Assembly (NCBI RefSeq): GCF_039543385.1 | Contig: NZ_BAABJQ010000055.1 | Location: 1-29,375, forward strand | From: Rugosimonospora acidiphila | GTDB taxonomy: Bacteria; Actinomycetota; Actinomycetes; Mycobacteriales; Micromonosporaceae | DNA length: 29,375 nt | Direction: 5' to 3' | In this document: piece by piece, positions 22,626-29,375 of the stretch | Layout of the letters: the number at the start of each line of letters is the position of its first letter | Numbering within the stretch: position 1 is the stretch's first letter | The notes under the pieces: generated by a model | Databases searched by the model: none | Seen by the model: the letters and a program-made list of their open reading frames with translations, nothing else | What the model was told of the DNA's origin: nothing | Position numbers and translations under genes: made by a program

Positions 22626-22640
22626 ACTACAAGCTGTAGT
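22626..22640. promoter_or_regulatory. BlaI-type operator candidate A (efeUO promoter)
   Basis: ACTACA (22626-22631), AGC, TGTAGT (22635-22640): a perfect inverted repeat of the TACA...TGTA type bound by BlaI/MecI/CopY repressors. It is 30 nt upstream of the efeUO ATG, next to the iron box. Its 14-nt core ACTACAAGCTGTAG is identical to candidate D. Confidence 0.55.
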
Positions 22641-22680
22641 ATCAGGGAGAAATTTCCACCGACCGGCTCGGCCCCCGACG

Positions 22681-23901
22681 TCAATGAGCCGGCGGTCGGT
22701 CATGATCGTCGCCCGCACCGCTCGGGCCGCGGGCCTCCAGTAGGGGTACTGGCACCGGATGCGAATCCGAGACATGAGGGACGGGGGCCGCCCGTGGTCC
22801 CGGCAGTTCACCCCTCGGTCGCAGTGACCCTGGCGTACCGACTGCAGGAACGAGCTTGGCTACCGGTCGGTTGAAGACGCGCAGGGAGCCGAAGGCCAGG
22901 GCACCGAGAGGAATCGGTAGCCAGTAGGCGATCACTCGCCAGGTGAGGATCCCGAGAACGGCGGCATTTCGGGACGAGCCGAACGCGATCAGTGCTGGGA
23001 TCACTACGGCTTCGGAGATGCCCAGTCCACTTGGCGTGATCGGTAACCAGGCGGCCAGCGCCTGAATGCCGAACACTACCGCCAACGCCTCAAGCCCGAC
23101 GCTCGAACCGTAGGCTCGCAACGACGCCCACAGCGCGAGCGCGTCGAACGCCCAGTTCGCCCCCGCCCACGATGCGGTGACCAGCAAGGCGCGTCGATTG
23201 CTGGCCAGAGAGCGCAGTTGTGCAACCACATGGCGGCGGTAGAGGTTCGACAGGAGATGGGAGAGCCTCGGCCCACACCAGGGGATCCGGCGTACCAGTT
23301 TGTTGAACCAATGACGGAATCTCACTCGTCGGACCGCGAGCACGGTCACCGCGCCGAACGTAAGGAATGTCGCCGATGCGGCGGCGGGCAGGAACTCCCA
23401 GCGTGAGGGCCCGCTTGTCACGGATCCGATCGCGTACGACGCGAGAAGCAGTCCCTGCAGCACGATTGCCGATCCGAGACCCTGTGCGACTTTGGCAAAG
23501 GCCGCCGTCGAGGAGGGCACCCCCTCGGCGACGAGCAGACGCCAGCACAGGGCGGTGCCGGCCGCCCCGCCGTCGGGTAGGCAGTGGCCCAGGGCGATAG
23601 CGCTGAGGTCTATGCGCATGACACGTTGCAGCGGAGGGCGGGTCTGGCCTGGAAGCATCGCTCGTGTCAGCAAGGTGTAGAAGCTCAGCGATGCGAGCTC
23701 GGCCGTCAACGCCAGCAGGATCCACGAACCGCCGACGTGGAAGAGCAGGTGTAAGGATTTCGCCGACCCACGTAGCTGAGGGAGGACCAGAAGCCAGGTC
23801 ACCAGACCGAGCGCGAGCACCTGGGCGCACATGCGGATACCGCGCGTATGGCGGCCGGCCCACGCGGACATGCGCCGGGCAAAGGCCGTCATCGGCCACA
23901 T
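22681..23901 (-). CDS. YbhN/UPF0104 lysylphosphatidylglycerol synthase-like membrane protein
   Basis: Integral membrane protein of about 406 aa resembling the flippase-like domain of MprF and stand-alone YbhN proteins (PF03706). Helical segments include RMCAQVLALGLVTWLLVLPQ, LLALTAELASLSFYTLLTRA, SWAGANWAFDALALWASL and LGILTWRVIAYWLPIPLGAL. AFGIQ-like VVFGIQALAAWLPITPSGLG is the typical PxxPGGlG-type motif (here PITPSGLG), followed by SEAVVIPALIAFG. The C-terminal 60 residues are Pro/Gly-rich and cytoplasmic. No synthase domain is attached, so a lipid or polyprenyl-linked substrate flippase role is an inference. The start is uncertain (ATG 23901, ATG 23892 or GTG 24018; none has a ribosome site). 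A BlaI-like site lies about 340 nt upstream. Confidence 0.8.
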   Translation of the reverse strand: MWPMTAFARRMSAWAGRHTRGIRMCAQVLALGLVTWLLVLPQLRGSAKSLHLLFHVGGSWILLALTAELASLSFYTLLTRAMLPGQTRPPLQRVMRIDLSAIALGHCLPDGGAAGTALCWRLLVAEGVPSSTAAFAKVAQGLGSAIVLQGLLLASYAIGSVTSGPSRWEFLPAAASATFLTFGAVTVLAVRRVRFRHWFNKLVRRIPWCGPRLSHLLSNLYRRHVVAQLRSLASNRRALLVTASWAGANWAFDALALWASLRAYGSSVGLEALAVVFGIQALAAWLPITPSGLGISEAVVIPALIAFGSSRNAAVLGILTWRVIAYWLPIPLGALAFGSLRVFNRPVAKLVPAVGTPGSLRPRGELPGPRAAPVPHVSDSHPVPVPLLEARGPSGAGDDHDRPPAH

Positions 23902-24608
23902 ACGGTGGCCGCTGTCGACAGGTGGGAGCGAGGTGTCACGAAGGCTCCTGCGCCTTCGATTCGTTCGAGCGCGGCCGGTCGCCCTGTCGGCGCCCGTGGG
24001 TGACGATGCGCCGCTCACTGCTGCGCGCGCTCAAGGCGACGGTTTTCGATTGCGATGCGCAGCGGGGAGAAGACCCCGGCGATTGCGACCGCTGGCGGTG
24101 GGCGCCCTGGGCGAGGCTCGACGGCTGTATCAGCGTTTGTCGCCACGACGCTGTGACCGCGATGGTGCGCGGGCGGTTGCGCATGCGATCGCTCCAGGTG
24201 TTCAGGGCTGGGGACCCTGAGAGGATAACCGCTGCAACTACAAAGTATGTAGTAGATGATTCCCGCTCTTTCAGCCGGCTCTCAGCATTCGTCGCGGTGA
24301 TCGCAGGCTCGGTCGGGGGAGCCATCGCGGTCATCGCAGGGCGGAACGCGCCTTCGGGAGGGGCAATCGCTTGCTGTCACGTGGGATCCGCACCCGTCAG
24401 GCGGTCCACCCAGTCCGATCGATTCACGGATCGTCAGCCGGCGGCGACGAGCCAGACGCGGCTTGCAGAGGCCGGCCAACAAGGCCGTAGGTGGCGAACG
24501 GGGTCAGCGTGCGCGTCTGAAACGAGCGAGTAAGGAACCGCGGCGACAGGTAGGCGCCGCCCCCGGCGACGAGGCTGCCAGCCAGCCCTGGCCGAGGCTG
24601 CCGCCGAA
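23902..24608. other. Long intergenic region with a BlaI-like palindrome
   Basis: About 700 nt without a gene I can support. A minus-strand frame at 24186-23936 has a GGAG before its ATG, but its composition is Arg/Ser/Gln-rich and unlike a protein. A plus-strand frame near 24275-24340 contains a short hydrophobic run (FVAVIAGSVGGAIAVIAG) without a usable start. The palindrome at 24237-24253 is the main signal. Confidence 0.4.
24237..24253. promoter_or_regulatory. BlaI-type operator candidate B
   Basis: ACTACA (24237-24242) and TGTAGT (24248-24253) around 5 nt. On the minus strand it shares TACTACA and TTGTAGTTGC with candidate A. The downstream minus-strand gene is the YbhN-type membrane protein. 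Confidence 0.5.
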
Positions 24609-25547
24609 CTACCTGGGTACGACAAGGTGATTAGTGGCGGTTGTCGCCTCCGCGTGCTCGAAAAGGTTCTCGCCCGCGTGCTCCACACCGAGCGCGCCGA
24701 GCGTGACGGCCAGTGCCAGTGCGATCACCGCGGCGAGGTGGCGGGCGCGGGTACGTGGCGGCGGCTGTAGCAAGGCAACGACCCGGCGGGGTACCTCGCC
24801 TCCGGTGGCACCCGCCACCACGCTAGACGCGGGCGAGGGCCGGCTCAGCAAAGCCACCTGGGCGATGGTCTCGGCGACCAAGCGCCGGTTACCAACCCGA
24901 GCAGCGTCCTCGTCGGCCCACCGTTCGGTTGCCTCGCGGATGGCCCGCGCGGTGGGGCGCAGCAGCGGGTTGACCGCGGCGGCCAGATCGGCGGCCAGAG
25001 TCCACCAGGTATGGCGATGCGTGCGGTGGGAGCGTTCATGAGCGAGCAGGACCCGTCGGCCTGGGCCGTCGAGGGCCTCGAGCATGCCGGTGGTGATGAC
25101 CGTCCGTGGGCGCAGCCCTGGGGTGGTGAACGCCTCCGGGTGTGCGCTGTTCACGAGCACGAATGGCGCGTCAACGTCAGTGTCGAGGTGCCGCCAGGCG
25201 CGAGAGGCGGACAGCAACGCCGAGCCGGTGCGCAGCACACTGCGCAGGACCCACAGCGTAATGGCTACCAGCAGCATCCCCGTTGCCACCGCGAACGGCG
25301 TGGGGATCGGGTCCAGCAGATGCAGGCTGTACGGGGACCAGGCGCCGACCTCGGCGACCTCGCCGAGTTGGCCTACCCAGGTGAACGCCACTGTAGCCAG
25401 GACGAACACCGAGGCGCCCGCGGCCAGCAGCGCACTGGGTACCAGAAATCGCACGGCGAGGTGGGGTGGCAGAGCCCGCGTCAGATACGGACCGGCCATG
25501 GCGAAGGCCAGGTACGCGGCGAACGAGGCCAGGACGGCGCTATCCAC
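24609..25547 (-). CDS. M56-family (BlaR1/MecR1-like) membrane metalloprotease
   Basis: Membrane-embedded zinc protease of 312 aa, the signal-transducing partner of BlaI-type repressors. Helices near 1-22, 30-55 and 85-103 precede a cytoplasmic protease domain with LLAHERSHRTHRHTWW (HExxH at 170-174). ERWADEDAAR (208-217) supplies the third ligand region. A last helix (LAAVIALALAVTLGALGV) lies near 270-287. Unlike BlaR1 it has no C-terminal penicillin-binding sensor domain; only about 25 residues follow the last helix, so the signal it reads is unknown. GTG at 25547 has AGGAG 5 nt upstream. The start overlaps the blaI stop by 8 nt, which implies coupled translation. It presumably inactivates the neighbouring repressor by cleavage. 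Confidence 0.88.
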   Translation of the reverse strand: MDSAVLASFAAYLAFAMAGPYLTRALPPHLAVRFLVPSALLAAGASVFVLATVAFTWVGQLGEVAEVGAWSPYSLHLLDPIPTPFAVATGMLLVAITLWVLRSVLRTGSALLSASRAWRHLDTDVDAPFVLVNSAHPEAFTTPGLRPRTVITTGMLEALDGPGRRVLLAHERSHRTHRHTWWTLAADLAAAVNPLLRPTARAIREATERWADEDAARVGNRRLVAETIAQVALLSRPSPASSVVAGATGGEVPRRVVALLQPPPRTRARHLAAVIALALAVTLGALGVEHAGENLFEHAEATTATNHLVVPR

Positions 25548-25956
25548 GGTTGCTCCTGATGGGCGAGCCGTACCCGTGGGCCGAGGTCGGACCGCCTTGG
25601 TCGGCGGTGATCTGGTGGAGCAGATTCCGCAAAAGCTGCTCGTCATCGGCGTTCAGTCCGTTCACAAAACGAGCGAGCACTCCAGCGCGGTTCCGCTCGA
25701 TCTGGAGCAGACGGTGCATCCGCCGGGCGGTGACCATAGCCGGGTCGCTGAGAACGGTGTACGCGAATGCCCGTCCGGCCCGCTTACGGGCCAGCACGCC
25801 TTGATCGTAAAGCCGGACCATCACCGTCATCACGGTCGTGTACGCCAGGCGTCGGTCGAGGGCGTCACGCACGCGCGCGGGAGTCATCGGAGTGCCGGCC
25901 CGACCGATCAGATTCAAGATCTCCTGAGCGAGAACGCCATGGCCGCGCCGCTGCAC
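25540..25956 (-). CDS. BlaI/MecI/CopY-family repressor
   Basis: Winged-helix repressor of 138 aa. Recognition region: LAQEILNLIGRAGTPMTPAR, then VRDALDRRLAYTTVMTVMVR and LYDQGVLARKRAGRAFAYTV, the family's A-Y-T-T-V-x-T-x-x-x-R-L signature. The C-terminal helices (GVLARFVNGLNADDEQLLRN) form the dimer region cleaved by M56 proteases in relatives. I prefer GTG at 25956, because GGGAGG lies 8 nt upstream; GTG at 25965 would overlap that ribosome site. A perfect 9-bp-armed palindrome containing a -10-like TACAAT sits 24 nt upstream, so the gene very likely represses itself. It overlaps the M56 gene by 8 nt, forming a two-gene operon. Confidence 0.93.
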   Translation of the reverse strand: MQRRGHGVLAQEILNLIGRAGTPMTPARVRDALDRRLAYTTVMTVMVRLYDQGVLARKRAGRAFAYTVLSDPAMVTARRMHRLLQIERNRAGVLARFVNGLNADDEQLLRNLLHQITADQGGPTSAHGYGSPIRSNRG

Positions 25957-25979
25957 CAGATCCACCTCCCAGTGGCCAA

Positions 25980-26003
25980 CCTACTACAGAGAATTGTAGT
26001 AGG
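25980..26003. promoter_or_regulatory. BlaI-type operator candidate C (blaI promoter)
   Basis: CCTACTACA (25980-25988) and TGTAGTAGG (25995-26003) are perfect complements around 6 nt. On the minus strand TACAAT (25998-25993) inside it is a good -10 hexamer. Position and symmetry make it the strongest operator in the window. Confidence 0.75.
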
Positions 26004-26265
26004 ATCAACATGTATCACATGGAGATGCGGGATTGGCGAACTGCTCCGTACGCGCGGCCACGCCGCATGCTCGTGATCAGCAACGTCCCGGGCTCGACCG
26101 GTGACTGATCGCCCCGCGAGCGGTTGAGGCTGATCGCCCGTTCTATCCCAGCTTGCCCCGCCACGCGCCAAGCTGCCACATGCTTTGGTATCCAGTTCGC
26201 TCCCGACGACGCGATCCGGCACCGGCTGGCAACCGCCGTGGGTACAGGGCCCGCCCGCCCGCTAC

Positions 26266-26280
26266 ACTACAAGCTGTAGG
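26266..26280. promoter_or_regulatory. BlaI-type operator candidate D
   Basis: ACTACA (26266-26271), AGC, TGTAGG (26275-26280). The 14-nt core is identical to candidate A before efeUO, 3.6 kb away. The next plus-strand gene is the ABC ATPase, about 380 nt downstream. Confidence 0.5.
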
Positions 26281-26433
26281 GTGTCTCAGGTGAGGCGGGG
26301 CTGGTGCCTGCGGGTGTGAAGCGGGGCCGATCGGACCTCAGTCGTCAGCATGAGGAAGTCGTCAATGCGCGCAATCCGAGAGGTTCACAAGTCTGCGGCC
26401 TCGGCCAACCGTCGGCGCCCACCGGTGGCAACT

Positions 26434-26479
26434 GGCGTAATCACCACTGTCGTCCGGCGCCCGATGATGCGATTACGCC
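26434..26479 (+). repeat. Inverted repeat in the ABC operon leader
   Basis: GGCGTAATC (26434-26442) and GATTACGCC (26471-26479) are perfect complements separated by 28 nt. It may fold in the leader RNA or be a regulator site. Confidence 0.4.
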
Positions 26480-26658
26480 GGGTGCCCGCGGTTGACTGCT
26501 CAAGCGGTGGCTCGGCCGACGGGCGTCCGCTTCTCGGTTGGCTCTCAGGTTCCGTCGGTATGGTGCCCGACGGCCGCCAGGTGAGGGAACGTGCGCCGCG
26601 GTCGTAATCATCGTCGCGGGTTCGTTCGCCGTACCCGATATCGAGGGGAACTGTAGCC

Positions 26659-27588
26659 ATGATTGAGGCTGTTGGCCTCACCAAACGATACGGGGAGCGG
26701 ACAGCCGTCGATCAGCTGTCCTTCACCGTCAGACCCGGGCAGGTGACCGGGTTTCTGGGGCCCAACGGGGCGGGGAAGTCCACCACGATGCGCATGATCC
26801 TGGGTCTGGACACGCCAACCGGGGGTCGGGTCACCATTGACGGCAAGCCATTCCGGCAGCTGGATAACCCGATGCGGGAAGTCGGTGCGCTGCTGGACGC
26901 GAAAGCCATCCATGGTGGACGCTCCGCGCACCACCACCTGCTGTGCCTGGCGCAGACCAACAACCTGCCGAAGCGGCGCGTCGACGAGGTCCTGGATCTG
27001 GTCGGCCTCGCCGAGGTGGCGCGCAAGCGGGCGAAGGGCTTCTCGCTCGGCATGGGACAGCGTCTGGGCATCGCCGCGGCGCTGCTGGGTGACCCGAAGA
27101 TCCTCATGTTTGACGAGCCGGTCAACGGGTTGGATCCGGAAGGCATTCTGTGGATCCGCAACCTGATGAAGTCGCTGGCCGCGGAGGGGCGCACGGTCTT
27201 CGTCTCGAGCCATCTGATGTCGGAGATGGAGAACACGGCTGACCATCTGTTGGTCATCGGCCGGGGACGGATGATCGCCGACTGCACGGTGCAGGAGTTC
27301 ATCGACCAGAACTCGGAGCTGGCGGTACGGGTACGCACGCCGGACCCGACGAGGATGGCCGAGCTGGTCACCGGCGCGGGTGGACGGGCGGTGACTGACG
27401 GGGAGGGCGCGTTGCTGGTCTCCGAGCTGACCATGGACCGCATCGGCGACCTGGCCTTCGACAACGGTGTGCGGCTGCACGAACTGTCCCTGCTGCAGGC
27501 GTCGCTGGAGCAGGCGTTCATGGAGCTGACCAGAGACACCGTCGAGTATCACGCGGCGGTACCCGGCGGTCGGGAGGTGTCGTCATGA
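26659..27588 (+). CDS. ABC-2 type transporter ATP-binding protein
   Basis: ATPase subunit of 309 aa of an export-type ABC transporter of the BcrA/antibiotic- or lantibiotic-export kind. Walker A GPNGAGKSTTMRMILGL (34-), Q-loop region, signature FSLGMGQRLGIAAALLGDP, Walker B ILMFDEPVNGLDPEG and H-loop VFVSSHLMSEM are all present. The C-terminal 90 residues form the extra domain usual in this subgroup. GAGGGGA lies about 11 nt before the ATG. The stop overlaps the permease start (ATGA), so the two are translationally coupled. The substrate is not evident; lipid, peptide or antibiotic export are the usual roles. Confidence 0.93.
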   Translation: MIEAVGLTKRYGERTAVDQLSFTVRPGQVTGFLGPNGAGKSTTMRMILGLDTPTGGRVTIDGKPFRQLDNPMREVGALLDAKAIHGGRSAHHHLLCLAQTNNLPKRRVDEVLDLVGLAEVARKRAKGFSLGMGQRLGIAAALLGDPKILMFDEPVNGLDPEGILWIRNLMKSLAAEGRTVFVSSHLMSEMENTADHLLVIGRGRMIADCTVQEFIDQNSELAVRVRTPDPTRMAELVTGAGGRAVTDGEGALLVSELTMDRIGDLAFDNGVRLHELSLLQASLEQAFMELTRDTVEYHAAVPGGREVSS

Positions 27589-28451
27589 GCAGCATTGAGG
27601 GGCGGTCGCTGGGCGACGGAGCGGCCACACTGCTGCGCGTTCCGCCGCTGGCGCCACCGCGCGGCCGGGCGGGCCTGGGCGGCGAGCTGCGCAGTGAGTG
27701 GACGAAGCTGCGCACCGTGCGCTCGACCATCTGGTCGCTGGTGGCCATGGCCGCCATCGCTATCGGCCTCATGTCTCTGATCGCCTGGGCGCTGATGCAT
27801 CGGTGGGATCGCTTCGCGCCGGGCGAACGGGCCGATTTCGTGGCGCATCCGTTGGAGATCGTCCTGGCCCGGCCGGTGTTCATCAGTCAACTGGTCGTCG
27901 CCGTGCTGGGTGTCATGGTCATTTCCGCCGAATACACCACCGGGATGATCCGCTCGACCCTGCAGTCACAGCCGCGCCGGTTGACGGTTCTGGTGGCGAA
28001 AGTCGCGGTGTTCGCCGCGCTGATGCTTGTCGTGGGTGAGGTGCTCAGCTTCGCCGCGTTCTTCGTCGGCAGGCAGGTCATCGCCGCGCACATCACGGTC
28101 AACCTCGGCGATCCCGGAGTTACCCGATCGGTCATCGGCGCCGGGCTCTACCTAGCCGTGCTGGGCCTGTTCTCGCTCGGATTCGGCGCGATTCTGCGGC
28201 ACACCGCGGGCGCGATCACCGCCGTGCTCGGGCTGATCCTGGTGGTGTCGAATCTGACGGGGCTGCTACCCGACAGCTGGGGCCATCACATCAACGCCTA
28301 TATGCCGACCAATGCCGGCCTGCTCATCATTCAACCCCATCCGCAGCCGGGCGACCTGCTGTCGGCTTGGCAGGGCTTCGGGGTTTTCGCCGGTTGGACC
28401 GCCCTGGTGCTCGCCGTCGCCGCGGTCCTGTTCGCCGCACGCGACGCGTAG
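27585..28451 (+). CDS. ABC-2 type transporter permease
   Basis: Membrane subunit of 288 aa with about six helices. The cytoplasmic N-terminus ends in RSEWTKLRTVRSTIWSLVAM, the typical entry to helix 1 in actinobacterial ABC-2 permeases. Further helices include FISQLVVAVLGVMVISAEYT, LVAKVAVFAALMLVVGEVLS, GAGLYLAVLGLFSLGFGAIL, AGAITAVLGLILVVSNLTGL and WTALVLAVAAVLFAARDA. The motif EYTTGMIRSTLQSQPRRLTV between helices 2 and 3 is characteristic. Its start overlaps the ATPase stop by 4 nt. A strong hairpin follows the stop, so the operon is two genes long. Confidence 0.92.
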   Translation: MSSIEGRSLGDGAATLLRVPPLAPPRGRAGLGGELRSEWTKLRTVRSTIWSLVAMAAIAIGLMSLIAWALMHRWDRFAPGERADFVAHPLEIVLARPVFISQLVVAVLGVMVISAEYTTGMIRSTLQSQPRRLTVLVAKVAVFAALMLVVGEVLSFAAFFVGRQVIAAHITVNLGDPGVTRSVIGAGLYLAVLGLFSLGFGAILRHTAGAITAVLGLILVVSNLTGLLPDSWGHHINAYMPTNAGLLIIQPHPQPGDLLSAWQGFGVFAGWTALVLAVAAVLFAARDA

Positions 28452-28458
28452 CCTCTGT

Positions 28459-28511
28459 CCTGCCTCAGCGGCCGCCGGGGCGTCACTGCGACGACGGCCG
28501 CTGAGGGCAGG
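28459..28511 (+). terminator. Terminator of the ABC operon
   Basis: CCTGCCTCAGCGGCCG (28459-28474) pairs with CGGCCGCTGAGGGCAGG (28495-28511), 16 pairs with one bulged G and a 20-nt loop. It begins 8 nt after the permease stop. No T-tract, as is common in high-GC actinomycetes. Confidence 0.75.
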
Positions 28512-28652
28512 CAGCTACCCCGTCACGGGTCAGCCGCGATTGCGCTGTTCAGCGTCCTTCTCCGCGCTGACCAATTTCGCACCCGCGAACTGCACTGATT
28601 ATCACCCCGCCGATGTGCTCGTTGAGGTGAGAGTGCGCTTAAGCTAGGCGCT

Positions 28653-29069
28653 ATGGGAAAGGAACGGCGGATACGTCTTCGGACCGACGACGGCGCTGCG
28701 GACGTAGCGCATCGCCGGCGGTCCGGACAGCTGGAGGCCGCGGTTCTGGAGGCGTTATGGGCGAGCCCGAAACCGCTGACTCCGACCGGCGTGCAGGCCG
28801 TCCTCGGGGGTGGACTGGCTTACAACACCGTCCACACGGTCCTGTCTCGACTGGGCGACAAAGACCTGGTGACGCGAACCACTGTGGACGGTCACGTGGC
28901 CTATGCTCCGACGCAGGGTGTCGTCGAGTGGGCCGCCGCTCAGATGGAGTCGGTCCTGAGGCACGGTAGCGATCGGAACGCGATCCTTCACCGGTTCGTC
29001 AGCTCGCTGTCCCCTGACGACGAGCGGGCGCTGCGCGCGGCACTCGACCAGGAGACTAAGGGATCCTGA
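28653..29069 (+). CDS. Second BlaI/MecI/CopY-family regulator
   Basis: Winged-helix regulator of 138 aa, a paralogue of the repressor at 25540-25956. The core reads SGQLEAAVLEALWASPKPLT, then PTGVQAVLGGGLAYNTVHTV and LSRLGDKDLVTRTTVDGHVA, with AYNTVxTVLxRL as the family signature. The C-terminal segment (ILHRFVSSLSPDDERALRAA) matches the dimer/cleavage region. The first 22 residues are an extra basic stretch (MGKERRIRLRTDDG), so a downstream start is possible, but no better one was seen. No M56 gene is attached and no perfect TACA...TGTA palindrome is next to it. A TTAAGC hexamer 8 nt before the ATG may be a leaderless-type -10. Confidence 0.9.
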   Translation: MGKERRIRLRTDDGAADVAHRRRSGQLEAAVLEALWASPKPLTPTGVQAVLGGGLAYNTVHTVLSRLGDKDLVTRTTVDGHVAYAPTQGVVEWAAAQMESVLRHGSDRNAILHRFVSSLSPDDERALRAALDQETKGS

Positions 29070-29226
29070 CGCAGTGCGGAGCGACGGTGACGCCCGCCAC
29101 CCAGTGGCCAACGCGCGCGTGTCGCCATCGAGGTTCAGCGAGCGCCCGGACCGCCGTAGCGGTAGCCGGCGGCCTCTGTCAGGAGGTCAAGGGGCCGCAG
29201 TCATCGCGCCTGTCAACGAGCCGGAC

Positions 29227-29375
29227 CTATCGTGCCTCGGCCTTGGAGGTGCGGCGTCGACGGATGAACACCGCGACGGCGATGGCGCATGCCAGTACCA
29301 CGATCGCGGCGATGATGTAGGTGGGGCCCTTGAAGGCGTCGGCCACCTTCTGCCAGTTGGCGCCGATGGCGTATC
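29227..29375 (-). CDS. C-terminus of a DedA-family membrane protein (5' part outside window)
   Basis: On the minus strand the frame entering from the right reads YAIGANWQKVADAFKGPTYI, then IAAIVVLACAIAVAVFIRRR and RTSKAEAR before TAG at 29229-29227. The G-x-N-W-x-K-V segment followed by a final helix and a basic tail is typical of the end of DedA/SNARE-associated proteins, thought to handle polyprenyl- or phospholipid recycling. Only about 49 residues are inside the window. It is convergent with the second BlaI gene. Confidence 0.7.
   Translation of the reverse strand, partial: YAIGANWQKVADAFKGPTYIIAAIVVLACAIAVAVFIRRRRTSKAEAR

Larger units (their letters stand above)
26004..26658. other. Long leader/intergenic region before the ABC operon
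   Basis: About 650 nt between the divergent blaI and ABC operons. Plus-strand frames (for example 26350-26607) are Arg-rich and show no domain, so I do not call a gene. It contains operator candidate D and a 9-bp inverted repeat, both listed separately, and could be a long 5' leader of the ABC genes. Confidence 0.4.

Noticed and set aside
23936..24186. Minus-strand frame with GGAG before ATG downstream of the BlaI-like site B
   Set aside because: Arg/Ser/Gln-rich composition unlike a folded protein, and it overlaps the N-terminal alternatives of the YbhN gene.
26350..26607. 85-codon frame in the ABC operon leader
   Set aside because: Arg/Pro-rich, no Shine-Dalgarno and no recognisable fold; treated as leader sequence.
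29150..29172. CCGCCG/CGGCGG hairpin between the second BlaI gene and the DedA gene
   Set aside because: Only six pairs in very GC-rich DNA; expected by chance.

Overview
The window is high-GC DNA with actinomycete features: GTG and TTG starts, start codons with a -10 hexamer 6-9 nt upstream and no Shine-Dalgarno (probable leaderless mRNAs), a SARP/NB-ARC/TPR regulator, Tat signals on secreted enzymes, a DtxR/IdeR-type iron box and an EfeUOB iron system. I would place it in a filamentous or soil actinomycete; the genus cannot be read from the sequence. No rRNA, tRNA or CRISPR array was seen.

Layout. 1-2604 (minus): a two-subunit molybdenum hydroxylase (2Fe-2S subunit, then a Tat-exported molybdopterin subunit that leaves the window). 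2900-6170: a decay zone with an IS6 end and truncated transposase, an FMN-reductase remnant, an intact YCII protein, a beheaded and frameshifted LuxR-type response regulator, and ISL3, XRE and IS5 remnants. 6266-9157 (minus): a secreted GH127 beta-L-arabinofuranosidase with a LamG-like domain inside the catalytic domain, followed by a strong terminator. 9831-10415: a serine recombinase/IS110 chimera. 10458-12087: a divergent quinone-oxidoreductase/TetR pair with twin palindromes between the genes. 12335-13311: a broken alpha/beta hydrolase, a small unknown protein and a possible Ig-like tail. 13443-15346: a divergent EamA exporter/LysR pair. 15541-18324 (minus): an AfsR-like SARP regulator, with an 11-bp-period direct repeat upstream and a tiny divergent signal-peptide-like ORF closed by a hairpin.

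19155-29069 is the most coherent part. It holds EfeB (DyP peroxidase), a single-polypeptide EfeU-EfeO fusion behind an iron box, a YbhN-type membrane protein, an M56 (BlaR1-like) protease overlapping a BlaI/MecI repressor, an ABC-2 type transporter operon and a second BlaI-like repressor. Four ACTACA...TGTAG(T) palindromes lie before efeUO, before the YbhN gene, at the blaI promoter and in the leader of the ABC operon. I infer a local BlaI-M56 regulon that may join envelope stress sensing to iron uptake and export. The window ends in the C-terminus of a DedA-family protein on the minus strand.
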